A DNA stretch of 64,000 nt from Leucobacter exalbidus (GCF_017834145.1 NZ_JAFIDA010000001.1:124001-188000), one strand, 5' to 3'. Shown: positions 17,163 to 26,515, numbered from the stretch's first letter. Numbers and translations: made by a program. Notes: a model not told the origin generated them from the sequence alone.

Positions 17163-17648
17163 ATGAGCAATATGAACAAGAAGAAGTGGATCGTTTACGG
17201 GGCGACCGGCGCGATGGGTCTTGCTTTGTTCGCCGGCGGCGCGGTTGCCGCGGCCAATGCGCTCGATCTTCGCACCGATGCCGGGCAGATCGTGCCCGGT
17301 GGTGTGTTGACGGGAACCGACGCTTCGGTGAGTGACCCGGGCACCGTCACGGCAAACTTTGCGACGAACACGGTGTCATCGGCGAGTGCCTCGACTGCGG
17401 TCTCTGCGCCCACCTCGAATAGCGCGGTGTCTGCGGTGTCCTCCGCAACGGTGGTCTCGGCAGCGTCATCACCGGCAGCGTCGTCACCGGCGACGTCCAC
17501 TCCGGCCGCTGATTCGGCTCCCTCTGCAGTCTCAGCCCCCTCCGCAGTCTCGGCGCCCTCTACAGTTTCTGTTCCCTCCGCAGTGTCGGTGCAGTCTGCC
17601 CCGAGCGTCGCCTCGATCGCCTCGGTCGCCTCGGCCGCATCGCTCTAG
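17163..17648 (+). CDS. Ala/Ser/Val-rich exported or membrane-anchored protein
   Basis: 161 residues behind a good GAGGAG site. After MSNMNKKKWIVYGA there is one hydrophobic segment (about residues 9-32, with many Ala and Gly) that acts as signal or anchor. The next ~40 residues (NALDLRTDAGQIVPGGVL) are of normal composition; from about residue 65 the protein is almost only Ala, Ser, Val, Pro and Thr, including hexapeptide-like repeats of the type PSAVSA. No sorting motif is seen at the C-terminus. A wall-spanning or glycosylated stalk is possible. Family unknown to me. Confidence 0.65.
   Translation: MSNMNKKKWIVYGATGAMGLALFAGGAVAAANALDLRTDAGQIVPGGVLTGTDASVSDPGTVTANFATNTVSSASASTAVSAPTSNSAVSAVSSATVVSAASSPAASSPATSTPAADSAPSAVSAPSAVSAPSTVSVPSAVSVQSAPSVASIASVASAASL
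17521..17592 (+). repeat. Four 18-bp tandem repeats inside the Ala/Ser/Val-rich gene
   Basis: Units at 17521-17538, 17539-17556, 17557-17574 and 17575-17592 share the pattern CCCTC-(T/C)-(G/A)CAGT-(C/T/G)-TC and encode PS(A/T)VS(A/V). Exact multiples of 3 keep the frame, so the length could vary between strains. Confidence 0.7.
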
Positions 17649-17681
17649 CCTCCACTGCGGGGGCGGGCCGGTGACCTGCGC

Positions 17682-19814
17682 TTACCCCACGCTGGCGAGC
17701 GCGAACGGCAGCACCGCAGGGGCACCCGCGCGCAGCAGCTCGCGTGCCGCCACCGTGAGGCTCCATCTGCTGTCGACGAGATCGTCGACCAGCAAGATGG
17801 GGCCGGGTGCGTTTGCAAGCACCTGCGCGAGTGCCTCTGGCACGCTGAAGCGATCCCACACCGACGCGAGTCTGAAGGCGCTGTTGCCGCCGGGCCCGGT
17901 GACGGGCCGCGTGGGGTCCACCTCGAGCGTGCCCAGGAAGGGCAGCTTGCCCCGCTCAGAAATAGCGGCGGCGGTCGAGGCCACCAGCTGCGGGCGTGTG
18001 AGCGAGGGCATCGCCACGACGCCCACGGGGCGCTCGGCCCACGGCCAATCGCGCAGCGTCGCAATCACGCCCTCCATGAGGCGCGCGTCGATGGGAGCAT
18101 CGGGCGCCCCCGTGGCGAACCGCTCGCGCAGGGCGCCGCCCCAGCCCAAATCGGTGAGCCTGGCCACGGCGCGGCCGGCCAGCGCGCGCTCGCCAACGGC
18201 GATGCGGCCGCGCACCGACAGGCCGCGCTTATCGGCGCCCGTGGGCCACATGCCGCGCGGCTCGATGGGCACACCCGTGCGGTCGAGGCGGCCAGCGGCC
18301 TGGGCGGTCGCCTCGCGAGACACCTCGGTCGGGTACCACGGCCCGGCGCACACGTCACACCGGCCGCACGGTGCGGCCGCCGGGTCATCGAGTTCGCGCT
18401 GCAGAATTTCCATGCGGCAGATGGCGCCGCGCTCATACTCGAGCATGGCCTGCTGCTCGGCAACCCGGGCCTCGGCGATGCGCGTGTAGCGTTCGGCGTC
18501 GTAATGCCACGGCGCGCCCGTCGACACCCAGCCGCCCTTCACGCGCCGCACGGCACCGTCAACATCGAGCACCTTGAGCAGCAGCTCGAGTTGGGTGCGG
18601 CGCAGATCGACGCGGGCCTCGAGGGCGGGGGTCGAGAGCGGGGCGCTGCCAAGTGCGGCGATGACGGCCTGCGCGCGATCCGGATCAGGCATGGATGCCG
18701 TCGCAAAGTAGCGCCAAATCTCGGCGTCCTCGCGACCCGGCAACAGCAGTACATCGGCGTGGTCGGTGGCGCGGCCGGCGCGGCCCACCTGCTGGTAGTA
18801 CGCGACGGGGGAGGACGGGGCGCCCAGGTGCACCACGAACCCCAGGTCGGGTTTATCGAAGCCCATGCCCAGCGCGCTCGTCGCGACGAGCGCCTTCACC
18901 TCGTTGGCCTTGAGCGCCTGCTCGAGCCGCTCACGCTCTTCAGGGTCGGTGCGGCCGGTGTAAGAGGCCACCTCGAGACCCGCATCGCGCAGCATCGCCG
19001 CGGTGTCCTCCGCGGCAGACACGGTGAGCGCATACACAATGCCGCTGCCGGGCAGCCCGCCCAGGTGCGCGGCCAGCCACGCGAGGCGGTCGCGGGCCGA
19101 CGGCAGCACCAGGCTGCCGAGCCTGAGCGAGGTGCGGGCGAGCGAGCCGCGCAGCGTCAGTACGTCGCTTCCCAGCTGCTCGACCACGTCGGCGACGACG
19201 CGGCCGTTTGCGGTCGCGGTGGTCGCGAGCACCGGGATCGTGCGGTCGATGTCGCCCAGCAGCGTGGCGATGCGGCGGTAGTCGGGGCGGAAGTCGTGCC
19301 CCCAGTCAGAGATGCAGTGCGCCTCATCGATCACGAGCAGCCCCATGCGGGCGAGCAAGCCAGGCAGCTGCTGCTCACGAAACTCGGGGTTGTTGAGCCG
19401 TTCGGGCGAGACCAGCAGCACGTCGATCTCGTCGGCGGCGAGCTTTTCGGTGATGCCCGACCACTCGTCGGCCGTCGCTGAGTTAATGGCCGCCGCGCGC
19501 ACCCCGGCGCGAGCCGCGGCCTCCACCTGATCGCGCATCAGGGCAAGGAGCGGGGAGACAAGCAGCGTGGGGCCGGCGCCGCGCTGCCGCAGCAACCCGG
19601 TGGCAACGAAGTACACCGCAGACTTGCCCCAACCGGTGCGCTGCACGACGAGGGCGCGGCGGCGATCATCAACGAGCGCACTGATCGCCTCGAACTGTCC
19701 GGGGTGAAACTGTGCGTCTGCGCGGCCCGTGAGCTTCTGCAGCAGCGCCGTCGCATCAGCCCGCGTGTCGCCGGTGGGGGTGTGGGAGAGGGGATTGGCT
19801 GCCTGAGAATCCAT
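17682..19814 (-). CDS. recQ: RecQ-family ATP-dependent DNA helicase
   Basis: 710 residues from ATG 19814 (MDSQAANPLSH); the open frame extends 67 codons upstream across the rplS promoter and that part is not coding. Motif 0 is in FHPGQFEAI, motif I in QRTGWGKSAVY, motif II is DEAH within IDEAHCISDWGHDFRPDYRRI, and motif VI QVGRAGRATDH. The zinc-binding CGRCDVCAG follows. The C-terminal ~200 residues end in PILLVDDLVDSRWSL, which looks like the PRPP-loop of phosphoribosyltransferases, as in other actinobacterial RecQ proteins. It unwinds 3'-tailed DNA in recombination repair. Confidence 0.92.
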   Translation of the reverse strand: MDSQAANPLSHTPTGDTRADATALLQKLTGRADAQFHPGQFEAISALVDDRRRALVVQRTGWGKSAVYFVATGLLRQRGAGPTLLVSPLLALMRDQVEAAARAGVRAAAINSATADEWSGITEKLAADEIDVLLVSPERLNNPEFREQQLPGLLARMGLLVIDEAHCISDWGHDFRPDYRRIATLLGDIDRTIPVLATTATANGRVVADVVEQLGSDVLTLRGSLARTSLRLGSLVLPSARDRLAWLAAHLGGLPGSGIVYALTVSAAEDTAAMLRDAGLEVASYTGRTDPEERERLEQALKANEVKALVATSALGMGFDKPDLGFVVHLGAPSSPVAYYQQVGRAGRATDHADVLLLPGREDAEIWRYFATASMPDPDRAQAVIAALGSAPLSTPALEARVDLRRTQLELLLKVLDVDGAVRRVKGGWVSTGAPWHYDAERYTRIAEARVAEQQAMLEYERGAICRMEILQRELDDPAAAPCGRCDVCAGPWYPTEVSREATAQAAGRLDRTGVPIEPRGMWPTGADKRGLSVRGRIAVGERALAGRAVARLTDLGWGGALRERFATGAPDAPIDARLMEGVIATLRDWPWAERPVGVVAMPSLTRPQLVASTAAAISERGKLPFLGTLEVDPTRPVTGPGGNSAFRLASVWDRFSVPEALAQVLANAPGPILLVDDLVDSRWSLTVAARELLRAGAPAVLPFALASVG

Positions 19815-19888
19815 ACTGATGATCATGCCAGTGACCGCTGACACACGGGGCGAAACCCGGGAGTTTCGCGCAGAGCCCGCGCGTGTGT

Positions 19889-20013
19889 CATAATTGAATC
19901 TTGTGCCACGGTGCGGCACTGCCGTAAGGGTCCGCACATACCGTGTGCCAAATACCCAAGTACTTTTCGAAATCCGCGATCCCGACTTACGGCGGGCGCA
20001 GAGAGAGACAATC
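19889..20013 (+). promoter_or_regulatory. rplS promoter and structured 5' leader
   Basis: CATAAT at 19889-19894 is a likely -10 site. The leader then folds: CACG + GTGCGG (19907-19916) pairs with CCGCAC (19932-19937) + CGTG (19942-19945), and GCCGTAAG (19921-19928) is an exact complement of CTTACGGC (19986-19993). The second helix competes with the first and ends 20 bases before the rplS ATG. Ribosomal protein leaders of this kind often bind their own product; that role here is inferred. Confidence 0.45.
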
Positions 20014-20361
20014 ATGCAGAAGCTCGACTACGTCGACGCCGCGTCACTTCGCAGTGACATCCCCGAATTCCGTGCTGGCGATACCGTTAAGGTACACGTC
20101 AACATCGTCGAGGGTAGCCGCTCACGTGTACAGGTATTCCAGGGCGTCGTAATCGCTCGCCACGGCGAGGGTGTTCGCGAGACCTTCACCGTTCGCAAGA
20201 TCAGCTTCCAGGTTGGCGTGGAGCGTAAGTTCCCCGTGCACTCGCCCGTACTCGAGAAGATCGAGGTCATCACCCGCGGTGATGTTCGTCGTGCGAAGCT
20301 CTACTACCTGCGCGAGCTCACCGGTAAGAAGGCAAAGATCAAGGAGAAGCGCGACCGCTAA
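20014..20361 (+). CDS. rplS: 50S ribosomal protein L19
   Basis: 115 residues, the normal length. The sequence [26 protein letters not shown] and the C-terminal basic tail [20 protein letters not shown] are diagnostic. It sits at the 30S-50S interface. A longer frame upstream (from 19894) is rejected because it crosses the promoter and leader. It is followed by a terminator and then lepB, rnhB, an order found across actinobacteria. Confidence 0.97.
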   Translation: MQKLDYVDAASLRSDIPEFRAGDTVKVHVNIVEGSRSRVQVFQGVVIARHGEGVRETFTVRKISFQVGVERKFPVHSPVLEKIEVITRGDVRRAKLYYLRELTGKKAKIKEKRDR

Positions 20362-20405
20362 GTCACGCTTTTTCTGCAGGATGTTTTCAACACACCTGTG
20401 ACAAT

Positions 20406-20440
20406 CTCAGGCTCCCATCTCGAAAAGGTGGGAGCCTGAG
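20406..20440 (+). terminator. Terminator after rplS
   Basis: A 15-bp stem (20406-20420 with 20426-20440, one G-U pair) with a 5-base loop CGAAA. No long T-run follows on the plus strand. Confidence 0.7.
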
Positions 20441-20519
20441 GTGTCTCCCCACTTAATTTGGGTGGGGGTTTAGTATGGTGCGCCACCTCACCGATGGCGC
20501 CCCTCACCAAGGAGCAGCC

Positions 20520-21266
20520 ATGAGTGAAGCCGCCAACCAGCCGTCAAAGAAATCGCGCGGCGGCGGAGTGCTGGGGTTCATACGTGACCTGCTCGTGATT
20601 CTCGTCGTCGCCTTTGTGGTGTCGTTCTTGCTGAAAACGTTTCTGGTGCGCAGCTTCTACATTCCGTCAGTTTCGATGGAAGAGACGCTGAAGGTCAACG
20701 ACCGCATTCTGGTAAACCAGCTGGTGCCCGATGTGATCAGTGTGAAGCGCGGCAACATCGTGGTGTTCAAGGATCCGGGTGGATGGCTCTACCCGACTGC
20801 CACCCAGCCGCCCAAGGGCGCTGAAAAGGTGCTGCAGTCAGTGGGCCTTGCCGCCGATACCAGCAGCGAGTACGTCGTCAAGCGCGTGATCGGCGTGGGC
20901 GGCGACCGCGTGCAGTGCTGTGATGCGCAGGGCCGCATTATGGTGAACGGTGTGCCGATCAACGAGCCCTACATCGTGATCCCCGAGGGCGAAACTCGCG
21001 CCTCAAAGATTGACTTCGACGTCACCGTACCCGAGGGCTCGGTGTGGGTGATGGGCGATAACCGGTACCAGAGCAAGGACTCACGCTACAACCAAGACCA
21101 GCCGGGCAAGGGCTTCGTGCCACTCGACGAGGTCGTCGGTCGCGCCTTTGTCATCAACTGGCCGCTGAACCACTTCACCTGGCTGGGCGTGCCCGAGGGC
21201 ACCTTCACCGGGGTAGAGCAGGCCAAGCAGGCTGGCAGCGCCGCGCACGAAACCGTGGCGCAGTAA
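20520..21266 (+). CDS. lepB: Signal peptidase I
   Basis: 248 residues from ATG 20520 behind AAGGAG; a frame extending to 20475 lacks a ribosome site. One N-terminal membrane helix (about residues 20-45) anchors it. The catalytic Ser is in PSVSMEETL (near residue 57), and the Lys is in EYVVKRVIGVGGD (near 120). GDNRYQSKDSR is the conserved box E. It cleaves signal peptides of exported proteins on the outer face of the membrane. It overlaps rnhB by one base (TAATG). Confidence 0.95.
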   Translation: MSEAANQPSKKSRGGGVLGFIRDLLVILVVAFVVSFLLKTFLVRSFYIPSVSMEETLKVNDRILVNQLVPDVISVKRGNIVVFKDPGGWLYPTATQPPKGAEKVLQSVGLAADTSSEYVVKRVIGVGGDRVQCCDAQGRIMVNGVPINEPYIVIPEGETRASKIDFDVTVPEGSVWVMGDNRYQSKDSRYNQDQPGKGFVPLDEVVGRAFVINWPLNHFTWLGVPEGTFTGVEQAKQAGSAAHETVAQ

Positions 21267-21919
21267 TGCGGCCGCTGAAGGCCGACCCCGCGAAAGACCC
21301 CACGCTCGATTACGAACGTGAACTGTGGGCTGCGGGCGCCCCCGTCGTGATCGGCATTGATGAGGTGGGGCGTGGCGCCGTCGCCGGCCCCGTGGCCGTG
21401 GGCGCGCATGCCGTGCTCCCCAGCATCACCGATATTCCGGCGGGGCTGCGAGATTCCAAACTCTTGAGCGAGGCACGACGCACGTTTGTGGCGCCGCTGC
21501 TCACCGAATGGGGCGTGGGGGCGGTGGGTTACGCCAGCGCCGCCGAAATCGATGAGCGCGGCATCACCGCCACGCTCGGCGAAGCTGCACGTCGCGCGCT
21601 GCTCTCACTGCACGAACAGGGCGTCGATGTCACGCACGCGGTCATCATTCTCGATGGCTCACAAGACTGGCTCACCCCGGTATTGAAGGCGCCGCTCGAT
21701 ATTCGCACCCGCATCGGTGCCGACCGACTCTGCGCGAGTGTGGCCGCGGCATCGGTGGGGGCGAAGGTCGCCCGAGATCAGCTGATGTGCGATGCCGACG
21801 AGGCACACCCCGAGTATGCCTGGGCGTCGAATAAGGGCTACGGCTCGGCGGCGCACTACGCCGGCATCGCCGCCCACGGCCTCACCGAGTTGCACCGCCA
21901 CACCTGGATCAAAGCGTGA
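21266..21919 (+). CDS. rnhB: Ribonuclease HII
   Basis: 217 residues. The catalytic start of the domain is VIGIDEVGRGAVAGPVAVGA, with the first Asp-Glu pair; LRDSKLLSEARR and the later GADRLCASVAAASVGAKVARD complete the family pattern. The enzyme nicks RNA-DNA hybrids at single ribonucleotides. It is translationally coupled to lepB by overlapping stop and start. Confidence 0.95.
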   Translation: MRPLKADPAKDPTLDYERELWAAGAPVVIGIDEVGRGAVAGPVAVGAHAVLPSITDIPAGLRDSKLLSEARRTFVAPLLTEWGVGAVGYASAAEIDERGITATLGEAARRALLSLHEQGVDVTHAVIILDGSQDWLTPVLKAPLDIRTRIGADRLCASVAAASVGAKVARDQLMCDADEAHPEYAWASNKGYGSAAHYAGIAAHGLTELHRHTWIKA

Positions 21920-21958
21920 TTCGCCGAGCGCACCACACGAGCGCGGTAGGCTTACCGG

Positions 21959-22798
21959 GTGAGTAAACGCAGTATTTCCCCCGAGGCGCCGATCGGCGTC
22001 TTCGATTCGGGGGTCGGGGGACTGACCGTCGCGCGCGCGATCAGGGATCAGTTGCCCAGCGAATCCATGATCTACGTCGGTGATACCGAGCGCACGCCCT
22101 ATGGCCCGCGTCCCATCGCCGAGGTGCGTAGATTTGCGCTCGAGATTCTCGATGACCTCGTAGCGCAGGGCGTCAAAATGCTCGTCATCGCCTGCAACAC
22201 GGCCTCGGCCGCGGTGCTGCGTGACGCGCGTGAACGGTACGACGTTCCCGTCGTTGAGGTGATCGGCCCGACCGTGCGCAGCGCGGCATCGATCACCCGC
22301 AATGGCCGGGTCGGCCTGATCGGCACACAGGGCACGATTCAATCGCGCGCCTATGACGACCTGTTCGCGATGCGCCCAGAGATTCACCTCAGCTCGGCCG
22401 CGGCCCCCAAGTTCGTTGAGCTCGTTGAGGCCGGCGAAACGAGCGGCCCCGAGGTGCACCGCGTGGCCGAGGAATATCTGGCCCCGCTGATGGCCCAGGG
22501 CATCGATACCCTCGTGCTCGGCTGCACGCACTACCCCTTCTTGCGCGGCGCCATCAAACAGGTGGTCGGCCCCGATGTGGCACTCGTCTCAAGTGACATT
22601 GAAACGGCAAACCAGGTGTTTAGCGTGCTCACCGAGCTGCAGCTGCTGCGCCCCGCGGCCAGCGGCGATCCCGTGCTGCGCTATGAGGCTACCGGCCCCG
22701 ACACGAGCGGTTTCGTTGATCTCGCCCGCCGCATGCTGGGCATCGGTATCGACACGGTCGATCTCGTGCACACGGGCACGATCACCCTGCCGCGCTAA
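21959..22798 (+). CDS. murI: Glutamate racemase
   Basis: 279 residues, GTG start. [16 protein letters not shown] begins the fold; the two catalytic Cys residues are in [12 protein letters not shown] (near 75) and [12 protein letters not shown] (near 187). It makes D-glutamate for peptidoglycan. It is 39 bases after rnhB and 93 bases before rph, all on the plus strand. Confidence 0.95.
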   Translation: MSKRSISPEAPIGVFDSGVGGLTVARAIRDQLPSESMIYVGDTERTPYGPRPIAEVRRFALEILDDLVAQGVKMLVIACNTASAAVLRDARERYDVPVVEVIGPTVRSAASITRNGRVGLIGTQGTIQSRAYDDLFAMRPEIHLSSAAAPKFVELVEAGETSGPEVHRVAEEYLAPLMAQGIDTLVLGCTHYPFLRGAIKQVVGPDVALVSSDIETANQVFSVLTELQLLRPAASGDPVLRYEATGPDTSGFVDLARRMLGIGIDTVDLVHTGTITLPR

Positions 22799-22891
22799 CC
22801 CCACACACTTTCCCATCTCACGGCGCCCCACGCTCTGGCATGTCGAGCCACGCGCGCCGTATCGTAGACATCACTAACACCGAGGAGACCC

Positions 22892-23641
22892 ATGTCTGAG
22901 TTCACCCGCGCCGACGGGCGCACCGTAGGACAGATGCGCCCCGTAACGATCGAACGCGGCTGGAGCGCGCAGGCCGAGGGCAGCGCGCTGATCTCGTTCG
23001 GCAACACCCGCGTGCTGTGCACCGCCTCGTTCACGCCCGGCGTGCCCCGCTGGCTCAAGGGCCAGGGCACCGGCTGGGTGACCGCCGAGTACTCGATGCT
23101 GCCCCGCTCCACCAACGAGCGCATGCAGCGCGAATCGGTGAAGGGCAAGATCGGTGGCCGCACGCACGAGATCTCACGGCTCATCGGCCGCAGCCTGCGC
23201 GCCATCATCGACACGAAGGCGCTGGGCGAAAACACCATCGTCATCGACTGCGACGTGCTGCAGGCAGACGGCGGCACCCGCACCGCATCGATCACGGGCG
23301 CCTATGTGGCGCTCGCTGACGCGATCGAGTGGGCACGCGCCGAAGGCCACCTGCCCCGCAAGGCGCAGCCGCTGAAGGATTCGGTTGCGGCCGTGTCGGT
23401 GGGCATCGTCGGCAGCACCGCGGTGAGCGATCTCGCGTACATCGAGGATTCGCGTGCCGAAACCGATATGAACGTCGTTGTCACCGGATCGGGTGACTTC
23501 GTTGAGGTGCAGGGCACCGCCGAGGGCGTGCCGTTCAAGCGCGCCGAGCTCGACGTGCTGCTCGACCTCGCCCTCGCGAGCACCGCCGAGCTGACGCAGC
23601 TGCAGCGCGATGTGCTTGCGGGCGAAACGGCGGGAGCCTAA
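22892..23641 (+). CDS. rph: Ribonuclease PH
   Basis: 249 residues behind GAGGAG. The start [19 protein letters not shown] and the phosphate-binding stretch [32 protein letters not shown] are diagnostic. The later [22 protein letters not shown] confirms a full-length enzyme. It trims tRNA 3' ends using phosphate. It is two bases before rdgB, an operon pair common in actinobacteria. Confidence 0.96.
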   Translation: MSEFTRADGRTVGQMRPVTIERGWSAQAEGSALISFGNTRVLCTASFTPGVPRWLKGQGTGWVTAEYSMLPRSTNERMQRESVKGKIGGRTHEISRLIGRSLRAIIDTKALGENTIVIDCDVLQADGGTRTASITGAYVALADAIEWARAEGHLPRKAQPLKDSVAAVSVGIVGSTAVSDLAYIEDSRAETDMNVVVTGSGDFVEVQGTAEGVPFKRAELDVLLDLALASTAELTQLQRDVLAGETAGA

Positions 23642-23643
23642 GC

Positions 23644-24261
23644 ATGCGCCAGGTCGTACTCGCGTCACACAACGCACACAAGCTCGAGGAGCTGCGCCGC
23701 ATTTTGGGGCCGCAGATTCCCGGCATCGAACTCATCGGTTACGACGGGCCTGAGCCCGTCGAGAACGGGCTGAGCTTCGAAGAGAACGCGCTGATCAAGG
23801 CGCGTGCGGCGGCGGCCCACACCGGCCTCCCCGCGATCGCCGACGACTCGGGCATCACCGTGGGCGTGCTTGGCGGCAGCCCCGGGATCTTCTCGGCCCG
23901 CTGGGGCGGCCCGGCGCGCAAGGACCAGGCGAACGTCGACCTGCTGCTGTGGCAGCTCACCGACGTCGCTGACGAACACCGTCAGGCCGGTTTCGTGTGC
24001 GCCGCGGCCCTCGTGATCCCTGGCGACCCCGAGGTGCTGGGCCAGCCTGCCACTGAGATCTGTGAGCTCGGCGTCTGGGAGGGCACCCTGCTGCGCGAGC
24101 GCGCCGGTGAGGGCGGCTTCGGCTACGACCCCATCTTCCAGCCCGCGGGCATGACCCGCTCGGCGGCCGAACTCTCGGCGACTGAGAAGGATCAGTTCTC
24201 GCACCGCACGAACGCATTCACCGCGCTGGCGCCCGAGATTCTCTCGCGCCTCGGCGAGTAA
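23644..24261 (+). CDS. rdgB: Non-canonical purine NTP pyrophosphatase (RdgB/HAM1)
   Basis: 205 residues. VLASHNAHKLEELRRIL is the family's N-terminal substrate motif, with IADDSGITVGVLGGSPGIFSARW in the centre and EGGFGYDPIFQPAG near the C-terminus. It hydrolyses ITP/XTP to keep them out of DNA. It is the last gene of the run that starts at lepB, and a strong terminator follows. Confidence 0.95.
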   Translation: MRQVVLASHNAHKLEELRRILGPQIPGIELIGYDGPEPVENGLSFEENALIKARAAAAHTGLPAIADDSGITVGVLGGSPGIFSARWGGPARKDQANVDLLLWQLTDVADEHRQAGFVCAAALVIPGDPEVLGQPATEICELGVWEGTLLRERAGEGGFGYDPIFQPAGMTRSAAELSATEKDQFSHRTNAFTALAPEILSRLGE

Positions 24262-24279
24262 CGCGTAAAGACTCGAATA

Positions 24280-24326
24280 CGGCGATGGGCCGTGCGCCAC
24301 TGCGGCGCACGGCCCATCGCCGTTTT
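24280..24326 (+). terminator. Rho-independent terminator after rdgB
   Basis: A perfect 19-bp stem (24280-24298 with 24304-24322), 5-base loop, then TTTT. It also faces the end of the minus-strand LysE gene. Confidence 0.85.
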
Positions 24327-24385
24327 ATGTGCTGCGATCCCAGCATCGCTGTGCTGTGCCGCACTGAGCCGAGCTGGCCCGCCGC

Positions 24386-25026
24386 CTACGCGAGCAGCGA
24401 CCGCACGGCCTCGAAGGTGATGGCCGCGGCGATCACGATGAACAGCAGGCCGGCGACGACGTCGAACCGGGGGCCGCGCGCCCAAACCAGGCCCGAAACT
24501 TCGCGCCAGAGGCCGCCACGGCGACCCCCACAAACCAGGCGAGACCCGAGACCACCATCGCGACGATGATGGCGAGCTGGGTGCCGAAACTGGCGTGCGG
24601 CGGCAAAAACTGGCTGAGCAGCGCGGTAAAAAAGATCAGCGCCTTCGGGTTCGCGAGGTTCGTGGTGAGCCCGAGCCAGAAGGGACGTGCGGCGCGAGAG
24701 GGGGCGAGATCGGGGGATCCGGATCGTGCCGCGCGAAGCTGCGCCAGCCCGCCCCGCAAGCTCATGACACCGAGGTAGGCGAGCACGATTGAGCCCGCGA
24801 TCTGAATCACGGGCAGAATGGCGGGCACCGCCGCCAGCAGCACGCCCATGCCGAGCACGGATGCCACGACCCACACCAGGTTGCCGGCCATGATGCCGCA
24901 TGCGGCGAGCACGGCCGCGCGGCGCTCGCGCACCGCCAGCCGCAGCAGCAAGAACACATCGGGGCCGGGCATCGCCACGGCGGCGATCCACGCGATCGCG
25001 AGCCCGCCCCAGGCCGCGCCGGTCAC
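24386..25026 (-). pseudogene. LysE/RhtB-family amino-acid exporter, frameshifted
   Basis: From ATG 25026 the frame reads as a LysE family protein (AMPGPDVFLLLRLAVRERR, NPKALIFFTALLSQFLPP) up to WFGRAAP, then leaves register and stops at 24433. The expected C-terminal helix (RFDVVAGLLFIVIAAAITF) is present in the next frame and ends at 24386. Adding one C to the C5 run at 24469-24473 (G5 on the plus strand) rejoins the two parts into a 213-residue protein of normal length. It overlaps mgtE by 4 bases at its start. It may be a true mutation or a sequence error. Confidence 0.75.
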
Positions 25027-26393
25027 AGGCCGAGCACCGCGCGCGCGATCATGAAGTAAATGATCAAGCCGGTGGCGTCAACGAACGTTGAGATGAACGG
25101 GTTCGAGAACACGGCGGGATCGACCTTCACCGCGCGAGCGAGCAGCGGCATGCCGCCGCCCACGACCGCTGCGACGGTGCAGATGGCGAGCAGTGTGAGG
25201 CCGATCACCGCGCCGATCTGTAGCGAGTAGGCGATCGAGGCGATGCCGAAGCCCAGCGCCCCGAGCATTAGGCCGAGGGTGGCGCCCGTGCGCAGTTCGC
25301 GGGTGAGCACCCGCATCAGATCTTTGGGGCGCACGTCACCGAGCGCGAGGGCGCGGGTGACGGTGGTGGCGGCCTGGTTGCCGGTGTTGCCGCCGGTGCC
25401 GATCAGTAGCGGCACAAACAGCGCGAGCACGGTGACCTGCTCGAGGGTGGCCTCGAACACCTCCAGCACCTGCACGGTGAGCGTCGCGCCGATCGCGAGC
25501 ACCAGCAGCCACACCACGCGTGACTTCACGAGCGAGAACACGGGGGTTGACAGGTAGGGGCGGCGTAGCGGCTCGGTGCCGCCCTGGCGGGCCGCATCCT
25601 CGCTTTCCTCGTGCTCGAGGATGCGCACGGCGTCATCGATCGTGAGCATGCCCACGAGGCGCTGTTCGCTATCGACAATGGGCATCGCGAGCAGCGTGAG
25701 GTCGGTGACGCGGCGGGCCGCGATCTCGGCCTCCTCGACGGCCTCGGCCGAATGCGGGTCGCTCATCAGCGTTGAGATCAGGGCGTCGCTGTCGGCCCCC
25801 AGCAGCTCGCGCAGGCTGGTGATGCCCACGAGCCTGCGGGCGTCGTTGAGCACGGGGATCGTGTACACCGTTTCGGCGTCAGCAAGACCCGCACGCACCC
25901 GCTCGAGGGTCTCGGCCACCGTGTAGCTCTTGCGGGTCGACACGTACTCGGGGGTCATGCGTCGGCCGACGCTGCCCTGCGGGTATCCCAGCAGGGCAGC
26001 CGTGCTGGCGCGCTCGGCCTCGGGGAGGCCGCGCAGCAGCCGGGTCGCGAGCGCCGCGGGCACCTCGTCGACGAGCCAGGCCCGGTCATCGGGGTCGAGC
26101 TCGGCAAAGATGCGGGTGACCTCGGCGTCTTGCAGCCCGTGCAGCAGATCACTCTGCAGCGTGGGGTCGAGCAGCTCAAACACCTCAAGGGCGCGCGCCT
26201 TCGTCAACAGGCGGTAGAGCACCGCCCGCTCTTTCGACGACACCCGCTCGAACGCGAGCACCACATCGGGCACGGGCAACTGGCCGAGCTGCTCGGTGAG
26301 CGCGGGCAGATCGCGGGCACTCAAATGGCGTTCGACCAGCTCGATCGTGTCATCGATGGGCGTGGGGATGGGCTGGGGCTGCGTGTGATTCAT
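25023..26393 (-). CDS. mgtE: Magnesium transporter MgtE
   Basis: 456 residues: a cytoplasmic MgtE N-domain of helical repeats (about residues 30-135), two CBS domains (about 140-265) and five membrane helices (about 290-456). The last part reads ISTFVDATGLIIYFMIA, whose Asp forms the ion-selective pore entrance, and VDPAVFSNPFIS is typical. MgtE admits Mg2+ and closes when cytoplasmic Mg2+ is high through the N and CBS domains. Its 5' region of about 350 bases holds two hairpins but no recognisable M-box. Confidence 0.95.
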   Translation of the reverse strand: MNHTQPQPIPTPIDDTIELVERHLSARDLPALTEQLGQLPVPDVVLAFERVSSKERAVLYRLLTKARALEVFELLDPTLQSDLLHGLQDAEVTRIFAELDPDDRAWLVDEVPAALATRLLRGLPEAERASTAALLGYPQGSVGRRMTPEYVSTRKSYTVAETLERVRAGLADAETVYTIPVLNDARRLVGITSLRELLGADSDALISTLMSDPHSAEAVEEAEIAARRVTDLTLLAMPIVDSEQRLVGMLTIDDAVRILEHEESEDAARQGGTEPLRRPYLSTPVFSLVKSRVVWLLVLAIGATLTVQVLEVFEATLEQVTVLALFVPLLIGTGGNTGNQAATTVTRALALGDVRPKDLMRVLTRELRTGATLGLMLGALGFGIASIAYSLQIGAVIGLTLLAICTVAAVVGGGMPLLARAVKVDPAVFSNPFISTFVDATGLIIYFMIARAVLGL

Positions 26394-26475
26394 GAGGCAC
26401 CGCTTCGGTGGGGCCAGCCATGCGTGCTGGCAAATGGGTCACGCGGAACTTCCCGCATGAATTTCTCAAGAATGC

Positions 26476-26492
26476 CGAGCCCCTAAGGCTCG
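26476..26492 (-). promoter_or_regulatory. Small hairpin in mgtE 5' region
   Basis: CGAGCC (26476-26481) and GGCTCG (26487-26492) form a 6-bp stem with loop CCTAA, about 85 bases before the mgtE start. It lacks a T-run. Confidence 0.3.
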
Positions 26493-26515
26493 CCCAAACG
26501 CGCTGTGATTACTAG

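Noticed and set aside
18504-19481. A 325-codon plus-strand frame over recQ
   Set aside because: Antisense to the RecQ helicase motifs, which are intact on the minus strand.
19815-20015. 67-codon extension of recQ
   Set aside because: It crosses the rplS promoter, leader and start; RecQ homology begins after ATG 19814.
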